Source: Cylindrospermum stagnale PCC 7417
GTDB lineage: Bacteria; Cyanobacteriota; Cyanobacteriia; Cyanobacteriales; Nostocaceae
Direction of reading: 5' to 3'
Assembly: GCF_000317535.1 (NCBI RefSeq)
Contig: NC_019757.1
Span: forward strand, 6,588,501-6,652,500
DNA length: 64,000 bases
Made by a program: the position numbers and the translations under genes. Below are positions 44,401 through 53,485 of this stretch, in pieces (the stretch's first letter is position 1; every line of letters starts with the position of its first letter). The notes beneath the pieces are model-generated. The model made no database searches and was not told where the DNA came from. It saw nothing but the letters and a program-made list of their open reading frames with translations.

Positions 44401-45072
44401 TTAAAACTCCTCAATCTTCCGCAACAAAGTCAGACCATCGGCAATTGGCACCAAACTGAGACTCACCCGCTGGTCTTGATGTAGTTTTTGATTCAAGGCG
44501 CGAATTTTGTTAGTTTGATTATCTTGGACTTGGGGATCTGCTACCTTGCCTGACCAGAGGACATTATCGATCGCAATTAGTCCTCCTGGACGCACTAATT
44601 TTAGCGATCGCTCATAATAGTCGTCATAGCCGCTTTTATCAGCATCAATAAACGCAAAATCAAAGGTTTTAGCCTCACCATTTGCCAGTAACCGATCCAA
44701 AGTCTCTATCGCCGGGGCGATGTGCAGGTCAATTTTATCCGCCACCCCAGCTTGTTGCCAATAGCGTTTAGCGATCGCTGTAAACTCTTCACTAATATCA
44801 CAAGCTACCACCTTACCCTCTGGCGGTAAAGCTAATGCCACCACCAGAGAACTGTAACCCGTAAATACCCCAACTTCTAAAGTCTTCTTTGCTCCCAACA
44901 ATTGCACCAGCAACGCCATAAACTGCCCTTGTTCAGGAGAAATTTGCATCATACTCCTCGGATGTTGGGCGGTTTCCTGCCGCAGTTGGGTGAGGATTTC
45001 CGGTTCTCGCAAAGACACTGAGAGCAAATAATCATAAACATTTTGTTCTAGTCCGAGTGTTTTTTTTGACAT
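44401..45072 (-). CDS. O-methyltransferase (class I, caffeoyl-CoA type)
   Basis: 223 residues. SAM motifs are LEVGVFTGYSSLVVALALP and GKVVACDISEE; the metal/substrate-site motif is FDFAFIDADKSGYDDYYE, and LIAIDNVLWSGKVAD follows, as in cation-dependent catechol/caffeoyl-CoA O-methyltransferases. The acceptor is unknown. It is convergent with trhO, with 30 bp between. Confidence 0.9.
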   Translation of the reverse strand: MSKKTLGLEQNVYDYLLSVSLREPEILTQLRQETAQHPRSMMQISPEQGQFMALLVQLLGAKKTLEVGVFTGYSSLVVALALPPEGKVVACDISEEFTAIAKRYWQQAGVADKIDLHIAPAIETLDRLLANGEAKTFDFAFIDADKSGYDDYYERSLKLVRPGGLIAIDNVLWSGKVADPQVQDNQTNKIRALNQKLHQDQRVSLSLVPIADGLTLLRKIEEF

Positions 45073-45711
45073 AAATTGTTTCTCTTGACGATCTTAATCT
45101 CTCTCAGGTTGTAGGAAAAATTGGCTCTTTTCCACAAGAATCGGATTACCAATATCAATTTTTCAGCCAATGCTTCAGTTCTAGCTGTATTGGGTGCAGT
45201 CATAAAACTAGCCTAGTAGAGCTAATTTTACAAATAGGTGAGGTATTCATGACTGATCCAACTTCAATTGCTGAGTCTCTGGCAATAGCCGGGACTTTGG
45301 TTTACCTAGGGGTAGGGATTGCACCCTAGCGTTTTCTCGAATGTTGGATGATCACGAGATTTTGATTGCCTACAATCCCTCTACCCCTCTACCACTGAGC
45401 GACGGAGTGATTTTGTAATTGTAGACAGTTCCATTCACAATAGTGGCGACACAATGAAATTTTTTTCCGGTAAAGAGGGAAGCGTTACCATCCAAAGACA
45501 CCCAGATGCTGGAAATACAGCATTATTTATACAGTTGGATCTAGAACCAATGCAGTTTGTAATTTTGGAATAAACGAGCGTAGAGACGTTGTATGTGTAG
45601 AGATGTTGCATCCAACGTCTTTCTTTGAATTACTTACCTACTTCCCGAATAAAATTAAAGCTATTGTGTGAAAACTACAGCAATAAACTTGCTCTTGTCA
45701 GAGGGGGTATG
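45073..45711. other. Intergenic region with eroded coding fragments
   Basis: No intact gene. A short frame from 45249 (MTDPTSIAESLAIAGTLVYL) stops after 26 codons. A second coherent fragment, DFVIVDSSIHNSGDTMKFFS...LFIQLDLEPMQFVILE, ends at TAA 45571-45573 without a good start. A degraded copy of the GTAGAGACGTTG palindrome lies at 45581-45622. GAGGGGG at 45702-45707 is the ribosome site for the next gene. Confidence 0.45.
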
Positions 45712-46650
45712 ATGAGCCGTCCAATAATTCTAGGTATCGTCGGTGACAGCGCCGCTGGAAAAACAACGCTGACTAGGGGGATTGCTCAGGTACTTGGGCC
45801 GGAAAACGTCACCCTCATCTGTACAGACGACTACCACCGTTACGATCGCCAACAACGTGCAGAAATTGGCATCACCGCCCTTCATCCCGATTGTAACCAT
45901 CTAGATATCATGCAGCAACATCTCTCGCTGCTACGCACGGGACAGCCAATACTCAAACCAGTTTACAGCCACAAAACCGGGACATTCGAGCCACCGCAAT
46001 ACATTAAGCCGAGTAAATTCGTGATTATTGAGGGGTTACTCGGTTATTCTACCCGTGCCGCCCGCGATTCTTACGATGTCAAAGTTTACCTAGCACCACC
46101 TGAACCACTCCGGGCCAAGTGGAAAGTTAAGCGGGATACACAAAAGCGCGGCTACACCCCAGAACAGGTGATGGCAGAATTAGAAAAACGCGAACCAGAT
46201 TCAGATATGTATATCCGTCCCCAGCGACAATGGTCGGATATAGTCGTGAGTTTCTATCCCCCCAACGAAGCAGAAGACGAAAGCAATGGACATCTAAATG
46301 TGCGGTTGGTACTTCGTCCCTCAATTCCCCACCCAGATTTTACCGAGATTATCAACTCTACCAGCGATAATGATCAGTCAGCAATTCGCCTCGGACTAGA
46401 CAGGGATATGAGTAAACCGGTAGATGTTTTAGAAGTAGATGGTCATGCCACCTTGGAACAGGTGAATAAGTTAGAGCATATTATGTGTTCCGATATGCCT
46501 TATTTGCGGAATATCTGCGATCGCGAAAGTAACCCCGAACTCGGCAAAATTGCTGGTACAACCGGAGAAACATTGCAAAGTTACCCCCTCGCTCTAACTC
46601 AGTTAATTATTACCTACCATATGCTCAAAGCTACGCAAATTTACCAGTAA
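45712..46650 (+). CDS. Phosphoribulokinase-family kinase (probable second isoform)
   Basis: 312 residues from ATG 45712, which has GAGGGGG 4-5 bp upstream; the frame is open from a TTG at 45625 but without protein character. The P-loop GDSAAGKTT is at residues 11-19, followed by CTDDYHRYDRQQRAEIGITA and VIIEGLLGYSTRAARDSYDV. These match the phosphoribulokinase/uridine kinase fold that makes ribulose 1,5-bisphosphate. The sequence differs from the main cyanobacterial PRK (for example GDSGCGKST and a redox Cys pair in that enzyme). No Cys follows the P-loop here, so thioredoxin control of the usual kind is unlikely. The exact substrate is open. Confidence 0.8.
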   Translation: MSRPIILGIVGDSAAGKTTLTRGIAQVLGPENVTLICTDDYHRYDRQQRAEIGITALHPDCNHLDIMQQHLSLLRTGQPILKPVYSHKTGTFEPPQYIKPSKFVIIEGLLGYSTRAARDSYDVKVYLAPPEPLRAKWKVKRDTQKRGYTPEQVMAELEKREPDSDMYIRPQRQWSDIVVSFYPPNEAEDESNGHLNVRLVLRPSIPHPDFTEIINSTSDNDQSAIRLGLDRDMSKPVDVLEVDGHATLEQVNKLEHIMCSDMPYLRNICDRESNPELGKIAGTTGETLQSYPLALTQLIITYHMLKATQIYQ

Positions 46651-46685
46651 GCAATTTAGTGGCTGGTTTCTACTCTTAATCCTTC

Positions 46686-46934
46686 TTATGTTGCTGCGAG
46701 TTGCTGTCGTAAAAACTGCCACTCGTGCCAACAATTTTCTGGGTCAACATCTTGGTAGCCACGGTTCTGCTCCATAGCTAATACACTATCACTTGGAAGC
46801 ATAACCACAACGGAGCGATCGCGAATAGAATTAACCTCATCTTCAGTCAAGGGTGAGCCTTTTTCCAACTCATGACGGTGCAAAATCGAGGACAGGCTGG
46901 GAACAAAACAAGGGATGAGAGGGCTGTTACTCAT
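46686..46934 (-). CDS. Small conserved-looking hypothetical protein
   Basis: 82 residues (MSNSPLIPCFVPSLSSILHR, then KGSPLTEDEVNSIRDRSVVV and WHEWQFLRQQL). It is soluble and follows the HicB-like gene by 19 bp on the same strand, so the two probably form an operon. It is not HicA-like. No function known to me. Confidence 0.6.
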   Translation of the reverse strand: MSNSPLIPCFVPSLSSILHRHELEKGSPLTEDEVNSIRDRSVVVMLPSDSVLAMEQNRGYQDVDPENCWHEWQFLRQQLAAT

Positions 46935-46953
46935 GTGGCGTAGCCTAACTTAG

Positions 46954-47145
46954 TTATTTATTAGATAGCATAATGGCGGGATAATACTGAATGTTGGACA
47001 CGTTAAGCCAGCCCTCAATTGCATCCTTCAGATTAGCCAGCACTTCCTCCATCGTGTCCCCTTCAGTAATACAACCGGGGAGTGCAGGAACTTCTGCCCA
47101 GTAGCCTCCCTCTTCTGCTGGATGAATAATGGCTTTAATTTTCAT
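46954..47145 (-). CDS. HicB-like antitoxin family protein
   Basis: 63 residues: MKIKAIIHPAEEGGYWAEVP, ALPGCITEGDTMEEVLANLK, DAIEGWL. This is the degraded-RNase-H fold of HicB/UPF0150 antitoxins. No DNA-binding C-terminal extension and no HicA toxin gene are visible beside it. It may be a solitary member that serves another role or that has lost its toxin. Confidence 0.82.
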   Translation of the reverse strand: MKIKAIIHPAEEGGYWAEVPALPGCITEGDTMEEVLANLKDAIEGWLNVSNIQYYPAIMLSNK

Positions 47146-47322
47146 GGGTTTTGTTAAGCTTAACGTTCATCATTTTATCCAAAACCTCACCATTGCAAAT
47201 GCGATAACTTTCATCAAAGGCAAAAAACATGAAATATTTTGCCAAATAGGCATAATTTGTAGAGTAAACAAGGGATAAATAAAGATAGCCCCCACTATGG
47301 CGTCTAATCTCTGCGTTTTGCT

Positions 47323-48054
47323 ATGACTTATTGCCTCAGAATTGCCGACATACCAGAAAATGAACGTCCGCGTGAGCGATTAATCACCCACGGCCCAAAG
47401 ATTTTAGCCACAGCAGAATTAATCGCCATTCTTCTAGGCACCGGTCAAGGACCCGGAAAACTCTCCGCCGTAGGTTTGGGACAATATATATTGCAAGAAT
47501 TAGGCAAACACCAACGCGACCCCTTAGCAGTAATGCGGGAAGTTACCCCAGCCGAGTTAATGCTAATTCCCGGTATTGGCCCAGCAAAAGCGACAACCAT
47601 CTTAGCCGCGATTGAATTGGGTAAACGCGCCTTTCTCTCCCGTCCCTCAGATGGTACAGCAATTGATAGCCCAGTTGTTGCCGCTGCTGCACTCAGCCAA
47701 GATTTAATGTGGCAAAACCAAGAACGGTTTGCAGTACTGCTGTTAGATGTGAAAAATCGCCTGCTGGGCACAAAAGTGATCACCATTGGCACCGCCACCG
47801 AAACCCTAGCCTCTCCCCGTGACATTTTCCGCGAAATCATTCGCCAGGGCGCAACAAGGGTAATAGTCGCACACAACCACCCCTCAGGCAACTTGGAACC
47901 TAGCGATGCAGATATAGAATTAACCCGTCAATTGTTATCAGGGGCGCAGCTTTTAGGTATTCCACTGTTAGATCATTTAATCTTAGGTAATGGCACTCAC
48001 CAGAGTTTGCGCGAAATTACAACCTTGTGGAATGATTGCCCTCAAGGAGATTGA
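47323..48054 (+). CDS. radC: DNA repair protein RadC (JAB/MPN+ domain)
   Basis: 243 residues. A helix-hairpin-helix segment ([20 protein letters not shown]) precedes an MPN+ metalloprotease-like domain with HNHPSG (His184, His186) and the following Asp in PSDADIEL, the JAMM zinc motif. The biochemical role is still debated despite the name. Complete. Confidence 0.92.
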   Translation: MTYCLRIADIPENERPRERLITHGPKILATAELIAILLGTGQGPGKLSAVGLGQYILQELGKHQRDPLAVMREVTPAELMLIPGIGPAKATTILAAIELGKRAFLSRPSDGTAIDSPVVAAAALSQDLMWQNQERFAVLLLDVKNRLLGTKVITIGTATETLASPRDIFREIIRQGATRVIVAHNHPSGNLEPSDADIELTRQLLSGAQLLGIPLLDHLILGNGTHQSLREITTLWNDCPQGD

Positions 48055-48112
48055 GGAAGATGGCGATTCTTGTTTGTAATTCATATCTGTCTATGCTAAT
48101 ATGATTGTTTGC

Positions 48113-48184
48113 GGGCGATTAGCACAGGGGTAGCGCGTTCCCTTCACACGGGAGAGGCCACTGGTTCAAATCCAGTATCGCCCA
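48113..48184 (+). tRNA. tRNA-Val (CAC)
   Basis: A 72-nt cloverleaf. The acceptor GGGCGAT pairs with ATCGCCC plus discriminator A, the anticodon stem-loop is TTCCC-TTCACAC-GGGAG with anticodon CAC, and the T-arm is ACTGG-TTCAAAT-CCAGT. The D-arm (GCAC...GCGC) has one A-C mismatch. CCA is not encoded. Confidence 0.9.
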
Positions 48185-48247
48185 TAGGTAATAAACAGCT
48201 AAAATGAAGGAAAGATAGGATGTAGTTAAAATCTATCCGCGGTTTTG

Positions 48248-49585
48248 ATGCCCATGACTGAGCAACGTAACGCTGATTTACCTTCAGCCGATTCTCCCCA
48301 ATTGAGTACACCGACTGACGTTGTTACAACTGAGTCGGTTGATGAGTCTTGGAAAAATCGGATTGCTGGTATTTGGAATAAAGCTACAGCCAGTTTAACG
48401 CAACTTTTACCTGTAGACCAAGTAGCCCAAACGGTGGTGCAGTGGTTTAGTGTCAGTGAAGCACAAGTTGCCGAAATTTTAGAGACTGTTCGCGCCCAAT
48501 TACCAACTACAGAAGCCTTGCTGATTGGTAAACCCCAAGCTGGTAAAAGTTCCATTGTCCGGGGGCTGACGGGGGTTTCTGCGGAGATTGTCGGACAAGG
48601 TTTTCGCCCTCATACCCAAAATACAGAACGTTACGCTTATCCTTCTAATGATTTGCCGTTACTGATTTTTACTGATACGGTGGGATTGGGTGATGTTAAC
48701 CAAAATACTGAAGCAATTATTCAGGAGTTGGTTGGCGATTTGCAAAAGGAAACTCGCCGCGCTAGAGTCTTGATTCTGACTGTCAAAATTAACGATTTCG
48801 CAACTGAGACGCTGCGACAAATTGCTCAACAGTTGCGCCAAAAATTTCCAGAGATTCCCTGTTTACTGGTGGTAACTTGCTTGCATGAGGCTTATCCGCC
48901 GAGAACTGCCGATCATCCTGATTATCCCCCAAATTATGAGGAAGTGAATCGGGCTTTTGAAGCGATGCAGCTAGCTTTTGCTGGAATATGCGATCGCACT
49001 GTTATGATCGACTTTACCCTAGAAGAAGATGGCTACAACCCAGTATTTTACGGCTTGGAAGCGTTGCGAGATAACTTAGCAGAACTCCTCCCAGAGGCGG
49101 AAGCTAAGACAATTTATCAGTTGTTAGATCAGCAAGCGGGTGAGCAACTGGGCAATCTCTACCGGGATGCTGGAAGGCGTTACATTTTGCCTTTTGCGAT
49201 TATGGCAGCAACTCTGGCGGCAGTGCCTCTACCTTTCGCTACAATGCCTGTGCTGACTGCTTTGCAAGTTTCGATGGTGGGTTTGTTGGGGCAATTATAT
49301 GGGCAAACGTTGACACCATCTCAAGCTGGGGGTATTGTGAGTGCGATCGCAGGTGGTTTTCTCGCCCAAGCTGTTGCAAGGGAGTTAATCAAATTCATCC
49401 CTGGTTTCGGTAGTGTAATTGCCGCATCCTGGGCAGCTGCTTACACTTGGTCTTTAGGTGAAGGTGCCTGTGTCTACTTTGGTGATTTAATGGGTGGGAA
49501 AAAACCAGATCCGCAGAAGATTCAGGCGGTGATGCAAGAAGCATTTGCAGAAGCGAAAGAACGTTTTAAGGGGATGAAGCGTTAG
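48248..49585 (+). CDS. Membrane-associated GTPase with C-terminal DUF697-like region
   Basis: About 445 residues; ATG 48248 and ATG 48254 are both possible. A G1/P-loop IGKPQAGKSSIVRGLTG (near residue 95) is followed by G3 FTDTVGLGD. G4 is unusual (LVVTCLHE rather than NKxD). A C-terminal hydrophobic part (AIMAATLAAVPLPFATMPVL, IPGFGSVIAASWAAAYTWSL) resembles DUF697. The protein probably acts at a membrane. The lack of a standard G4 motif makes guanine specificity uncertain. Confidence 0.78.
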   Translation: MPMTEQRNADLPSADSPQLSTPTDVVTTESVDESWKNRIAGIWNKATASLTQLLPVDQVAQTVVQWFSVSEAQVAEILETVRAQLPTTEALLIGKPQAGKSSIVRGLTGVSAEIVGQGFRPHTQNTERYAYPSNDLPLLIFTDTVGLGDVNQNTEAIIQELVGDLQKETRRARVLILTVKINDFATETLRQIAQQLRQKFPEIPCLLVVTCLHEAYPPRTADHPDYPPNYEEVNRAFEAMQLAFAGICDRTVMIDFTLEEDGYNPVFYGLEALRDNLAELLPEAEAKTIYQLLDQQAGEQLGNLYRDAGRRYILPFAIMAATLAAVPLPFATMPVLTALQVSMVGLLGQLYGQTLTPSQAGGIVSAIAGGFLAQAVARELIKFIPGFGSVIAASWAAAYTWSLGEGACVYFGDLMGGKKPDPQKIQAVMQEAFAEAKERFKGMKR

Positions 49586-49628
49586 GGGTAGTTATTGGGT
49601 TTTTCAACTGAAGAAACAGCAAAACGTA

Positions 49629-49826
49629 TCATGCTAAACGACGGTACAATTCAGCATTTTTATTGAGTACATAACTAGCTGCTTGTACAAAATCGCTGTT
49701 GGAATGATTGAGCCAATTTTCTATGGTAGCGCGTAGTAAATCTTCAGGAGAAACTCCGCTCTCTTGTGCCATTGCTTGAAGTTTTTGCAATTGATCATCT
49801 GGAATATTGATAGTGATAGCAGCCAC
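49629..49826 (-). CDS. Ribbon-helix-helix (CopG-like) antitoxin-type protein
   Basis: 65 residues from GTG 49826, which has AAGGAA 5 bp upstream. The frame is open to a TTG at 49874 overlapping the brnA stop, but that extension lacks the fold. The beta strand and helices AAITINIPDDQLQKLQAMAQ and SPEDLLRATIENWLNH are typical of RHH DNA-binding antitoxins. It follows brnT-brnA on the same strand. Confidence 0.68.
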   Translation of the reverse strand: MAAITINIPDDQLQKLQAMAQESGVSPEDLLRATIENWLNHSNSDFVQAASYVLNKNAELYRRLA

Positions 49827-49870
49827 AGAAATTCCTTGTTGTATAGATAATACGAATAAATGTGGAAAAC

Positions 49871-50155
49871 TCAACCATTAACAACTTCATTTAACGCTTC
49901 ATGAATTACATCATCACTCACACCATGCCGTTTTAAACTAGCAATTAAAGCATTAATTGTATTATTTTCTACCTTTTCTAAATCTACCCGGAGTCCCTGT
50001 CCAATATATGCACGAATTAATGGCTGATAACCAGAGAACCCAAGTATTGGTGCAATTCGCTTCAAGTCTTCTATCACGTCTTCTGGCATCCGCAGAGTAA
50101 CGGTAGTCATGGGACGATTTTTGTCTAAGCGTTGTTTCAATGTTTCAACTTTCAT
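49871..50155 (-). CDS. brnA: BrnA-like antitoxin
   Basis: 94 residues with an RHH-like strand (MTTVTLRMPEDVIEDLKRIA) and PLIRAYIGQGLRVDLEKVE. It overlaps brnT by 11 bp, as usual for BrnT-BrnA type II toxin-antitoxin modules, in which BrnA binds BrnT and the operator. A strict BrnA identity is inferred mainly from its partner. Confidence 0.72.
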   Translation of the reverse strand: MKVETLKQRLDKNRPMTTVTLRMPEDVIEDLKRIAPILGFSGYQPLIRAYIGQGLRVDLEKVENNTINALIASLKRHGVSDDVIHEALNEVVNG

Positions 50156-50441
50156 AGTATTCTCGCTCCTTGCGTGTAGCTTTTCGGGCGGAAATGATTC
50201 GGATTAGATCATCTTGAAATTCGATGTGAACAACAAATAAAAGATTCCAACGTGTATCTAAACCAATGATGGCATCTCTTGCTTCATCATTGCGACTAGC
50301 ATCTACTACTTTGAGAAATGGATCAAAAAAGGCTTCTGCTGCTTGTTGAAATGTTATTCCATTGTGGTTGCTAGGATTATTTCGAGCTTTTTCATCGTTC
50401 CAGACGAAGGTGATACCATTCAAAACAAAGTAGACATCCAT
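50145..50441 (-). CDS. brnT: BrnT family toxin (ribonuclease fold)
   Basis: 98 residues: ITFVWNDEKARNNPSNHNGI, TFQQAAEAFFDP, IRIISARKATRKEREYYES. These are the BrnT signature (W.xEKA..N..KHGV, F.EA, R.ISARKATxxER.YYE). BrnT is an RNase that inhibits translation. In HNG the loop has Asn where Lys-His-Gly is usual. It is the first gene of the module and divergent from the AbiGi-like gene. Confidence 0.85.
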   Translation of the reverse strand: MDVYFVLNGITFVWNDEKARNNPSNHNGITFQQAAEAFFDPFLKVVDASRNDEARDAIIGLDTRWNLLFVVHIEFQDDLIRIISARKATRKEREYYES

Positions 50442-50537
50442 AACTTAAAGGATAGACTACTGTATTTACAGTGTCAATACGTTATGTTATTTTTATGTTA
50501 TCACATTTCTTAAAATTTTAATCTCGTCTGTCTTGTC

Positions 50538-51296
50538 ATGGAAAATACAGCTAAATCACTTGCAACAGACGGACGCGAAGATATATCGCAATTTATTGTT
50601 CACCTCACTAGAAATGACCAAAAAACATTTCCAGATGGTGGTAATACAGCGAAGAAAAATTTTCAAGCAATTTTGGAATCTAGAACAATCCTTGCTACTC
50701 GACCACATTGTTTATTCAATCAGCAGCTAGATGATTTATCAGATCAAGAAAAAGAAAAATTCAATGTGGCTTGCTTTACTGAAGTACCATTGAACCAATT
50801 ACACCTTCTAATAAAAGAAATTCCAGGTAGACAAATTAAACTTGAATCTTACGGCTTTGTTTTCACTAAAGACTTTATTATCAAATCAGGTGGGCAGCCA
50901 GCAATTTATATTAATAGTTATAATAATAATTTATGGTTACGTGACGCAGTAAAAGAATTATTTAAAGTTGCCCAGAAAAATGGAGAGTTTGTTGGTAATT
51001 TATGGCGGTTGTTACCGTTTATAAATTCTATGGATGAAAAACATGATTTTTCATGGGAGCGAGAATGGCGTATAAATAAGGATCTAGAATTTGAGTTGAA
51101 CGATCTTGTCTGTCTTATCTTGCCTGTTCAGGGAGAATACTTGTTAAAACGGAATTTGACTAAAGAAGGAATAACATTTATTTCTCCAGGATGGACTTAT
51201 GAACAAATAGTGACACAATTAGCACGTCAACAAAAAGCTACAAAGAAATTTTTGTTGAATAAAATAAAACAGTTGCAAACAAAATCTGAGAAATGA
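50538..51296 (+). CDS. AbiGi-like abortive infection protein (putative)
   Basis: 252 residues, soluble, with no signal peptide. The segment FNVACFTEVPLNQLHLLIKE, then LESYGFVFTKDFIIKSGGQPAIYIN and the late WEREWRI, recalls the AbiGi family, known as half of the AbiG abortive-infection system. No AbiGii nucleotidyltransferase-like partner is adjacent. The base composition is more A/T-rich than the neighbours, compatible with transfer. The call is by motif memory and should be treated as tentative. Confidence 0.55.
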   Translation: MENTAKSLATDGREDISQFIVHLTRNDQKTFPDGGNTAKKNFQAILESRTILATRPHCLFNQQLDDLSDQEKEKFNVACFTEVPLNQLHLLIKEIPGRQIKLESYGFVFTKDFIIKSGGQPAIYINSYNNNLWLRDAVKELFKVAQKNGEFVGNLWRLLPFINSMDEKHDFSWEREWRINKDLEFELNDLVCLILPVQGEYLLKRNLTKEGITFISPGWTYEQIVTQLARQQKATKKFLLNKIKQLQTKSEK

Positions 51297-51328
51297 GCGA
51301 AATTTTAACAAACTTATAGCGATTATTC

Positions 51329-52561
51329 CTAAACCTTCTCTCTCGCTGGCGGGACAATACCAAACTTATTTAAACCGGCATCAATATCTCTCAATGTTTT
51401 AAAATCATCCTCCGGTAAAGGATAACTATTACTACTAAATAAACCCGCAGTAAAAGCCGGCTGCTTTTCTAAGAAAGAAAATGCTTGGCGAAACTGCCGA
51501 GGTTCTGCTTTAATTGGGGCATCAAAATGACAGGGAATAATCCATTTAAAATCCCAACTCGCAACTTTATCAGCCCAATTTATAGTTTCCCTTGGTGCGC
51601 GATTGAGGATTAAAGTTTGTAAAATTGGGGCAACAAATAAACGCCCATCTCCTCGCAAAGCAGCAAACGATCGCATCCAGTCCCCTTCCCATTTAAAAGG
51701 AAATAACCCGAAATAAGCCTGCCGTGAGCGTTCTGGCGCTTTCCAAGCATCGCCAAACACCTCACCAAACCCCGGTATTTTCAACACACTGGGCTGGAAA
51801 TACAAAGCAAATAGAGTTATCCGCTGCCATCCCTTACGGCGGTTTGCCTGATTGTCTGCAACGCTGTCAGAGGCTTGATCCTTGGCATGGAACAGCAAGG
51901 GGTAGGGGTCGAATTGGGCGATCGCCGGGGGATCTTCTGGAACCGCAATTATGGTATCTGTTAGAAGTAGAGTATGCGATCGCCTATGGAAAAAAGCCAC
52001 CTCTGCAAATCGACCAGGGCCAAGTTCAATCGGCCCCAACAGCGCATAATCAAAATCCTCAGCAAAAGGCGCTTGATGACTATCTTCTGGCAATATCTGA
52101 GTTCGTTTACCAGGTAAACCCAACCAACTCAAAGGCAGATTTAACGGGAAACTCCACTGATGAGGTGCAACAAACACCTGTGCAGTGGGAAAGCATCTAG
52201 CAAAAGGGCCAACAAAAACTTTGTGCTCTATACCAGAAATAGTTGGCAGAATGATATATTTAACATCCCCATGTTCTGCCACCAACTCATTTACCAGTCG
52301 GATACATTCGGCTGTTGGTGCTACCGGTGCATAAACCAGCAAACCACCTTTTTCCAGCTTAACTACAGTCATGCGAATCGGCACGACAACGTAAAAAATG
52401 CCCTGCAACTGGTCAAAAGTCCAGATACTATCCTTAATTACTTCTTTACGGATTGTCCGGCGTCTGCCATAGGGGTAAATTGGCACAACAGGCCAGAACG
52501 GCCATAAAAAGTCTTTGGGATGAATTTCTTCAATGTTGACTGCACCTTCACCATCAGCCAC
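51329..52561 (-). CDS. DUF4336 domain protein (metallo-beta-lactamase-like fold)
   Basis: 410 residues from GTG 52561 with GAGGGGA 7 bp upstream. The conserved opening FLWPFWPVVPIYPYGRRRTI and later LLVYAPVAPTAECIRLVNEL, KYIILPTISGIEHKVFVGPF and LLLTDTIIAV define DUF4336. The family resembles MBL-fold proteins but has an incomplete HxHxDH motif, so a metal-dependent hydrolase role is uncertain. Common in cyanobacteria and plastid-bearing algae; function unknown. Confidence 0.83.
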   Translation of the reverse strand: MADGEGAVNIEEIHPKDFLWPFWPVVPIYPYGRRRTIRKEVIKDSIWTFDQLQGIFYVVVPIRMTVVKLEKGGLLVYAPVAPTAECIRLVNELVAEHGDVKYIILPTISGIEHKVFVGPFARCFPTAQVFVAPHQWSFPLNLPLSWLGLPGKRTQILPEDSHQAPFAEDFDYALLGPIELGPGRFAEVAFFHRRSHTLLLTDTIIAVPEDPPAIAQFDPYPLLFHAKDQASDSVADNQANRRKGWQRITLFALYFQPSVLKIPGFGEVFGDAWKAPERSRQAYFGLFPFKWEGDWMRSFAALRGDGRLFVAPILQTLILNRAPRETINWADKVASWDFKWIIPCHFDAPIKAEPRQFRQAFSFLEKQPAFTAGLFSSNSYPLPEDDFKTLRDIDAGLNKFGIVPPAREKV

Positions 52562-52828
52562 GCTATAGTCCCCTCTGCATTCCCGATGCTCAAAATGTGG
52601 TTAATTGCTCTCCAGAAGTTGGAGTTTAGCAAATTACAGCAGAAATCATTTATTTAGACCACAGTGTAGAGACGTTGCATGCAACGTCTCTACAGGGTTT
52701 TAATTTTCGCTGTGTGGTTCATTTACCTGAAAAAAGCTGTAATCACTTCGTCTCTTAATTATTACCAAATAATAATGACATCTAAGAAAATTTTTAGCAA
52801 AGCAGCCGCAGACAGCGGTAATCCCTTG
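52562..52828. repeat. Intergenic region with 30-bp palindrome, copy 2
   Basis: 52665-52694 is identical to the palindrome at 42505-42534 (TGTAGAGACGTTGCA and its complement). No gene is seen. Confidence 0.65.
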
Positions 52829-53077
52829 TCAGGCAACAGTTTCATAACTTGGGGATAGTTCTATAATGCGATCGTCTAAATAAGTAGAAGCATAAATTAG
52901 GGCTTGCTGGATATCTTCGTCTTCCAGTTCAGGAAATTCTTGACGCAATTCTTCACGTTCAGGATAGATTGCTAGTAACTCTATTACCCGACGAACTGTA
53001 AGCCGCAGATTCCCTATACACGGCTGTCCATTCATCCGAGCAGGATTGCTGGTAATCCGGTCTAGTTTCATGCTCAT
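52829..53077 (-). CDS. DUF433 domain protein (VapB-type antitoxin-like)
   Basis: 82 residues: LDRITSNPARMNGQPCIGNL, LTVRRVIELLAIYPEREELR, DEDIQQALIYASTYLDD. DUF433 proteins are small winged-helix-like proteins often paired with DUF5615 PIN-like toxins. No such partner is adjacent. ATG 53077 or 53071 may be the start. Confidence 0.85.
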   Translation of the reverse strand: MSMKLDRITSNPARMNGQPCIGNLRLTVRRVIELLAIYPEREELRQEFPELEDEDIQQALIYASTYLDDRIIELSPSYETVA

Positions 53078-53485
53078 TATATAGAAGGGATATTACTATT
53101 CTCTCAAATTTTAATTTTCATGAACAGTTTATAATATTGTGGCTTTGATTCTGCTGATAGATGTAGGTTGGGTTGAGGAACGAAACCCAACATTTTCATT
53201 AACTTAGTGGGTAACGCTTACGCTCTACCCATTTTACAAATAATTTCGACGCCCTATTTATTGGAGATGTTGAGGAACCAGTTATAAATCATCTCATCAC
53301 TCAAAGCCATTTTACAAAGCTCATCCCAAGATTTTTTTATTTCAAGACAATTGGTTCATAAATAAAATTGTCTATCCAGCTTCAGACTGATTAATAAATT
53401 ACTTTATCTTTCCAAAATTATACATTCTTTTCTAGGGAATTCACTATGCCCTATAATAAAAAGTAATTGTATTTACACAATGAAT
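53078..53485. other. Intergenic stretch with repeat and possible coding relic
   Basis: GTAGGTTGGGTTGAGGAACG with GAAACCCAAC (53162-53194) is another copy of the dispersed repeat. A 40-codon open piece at about 53239-53361 on the plus strand (NNFDALFIGDVEEPVINHLI) reads like a gene relic but has no start. The remainder is A/T-rich. Confidence 0.4.
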
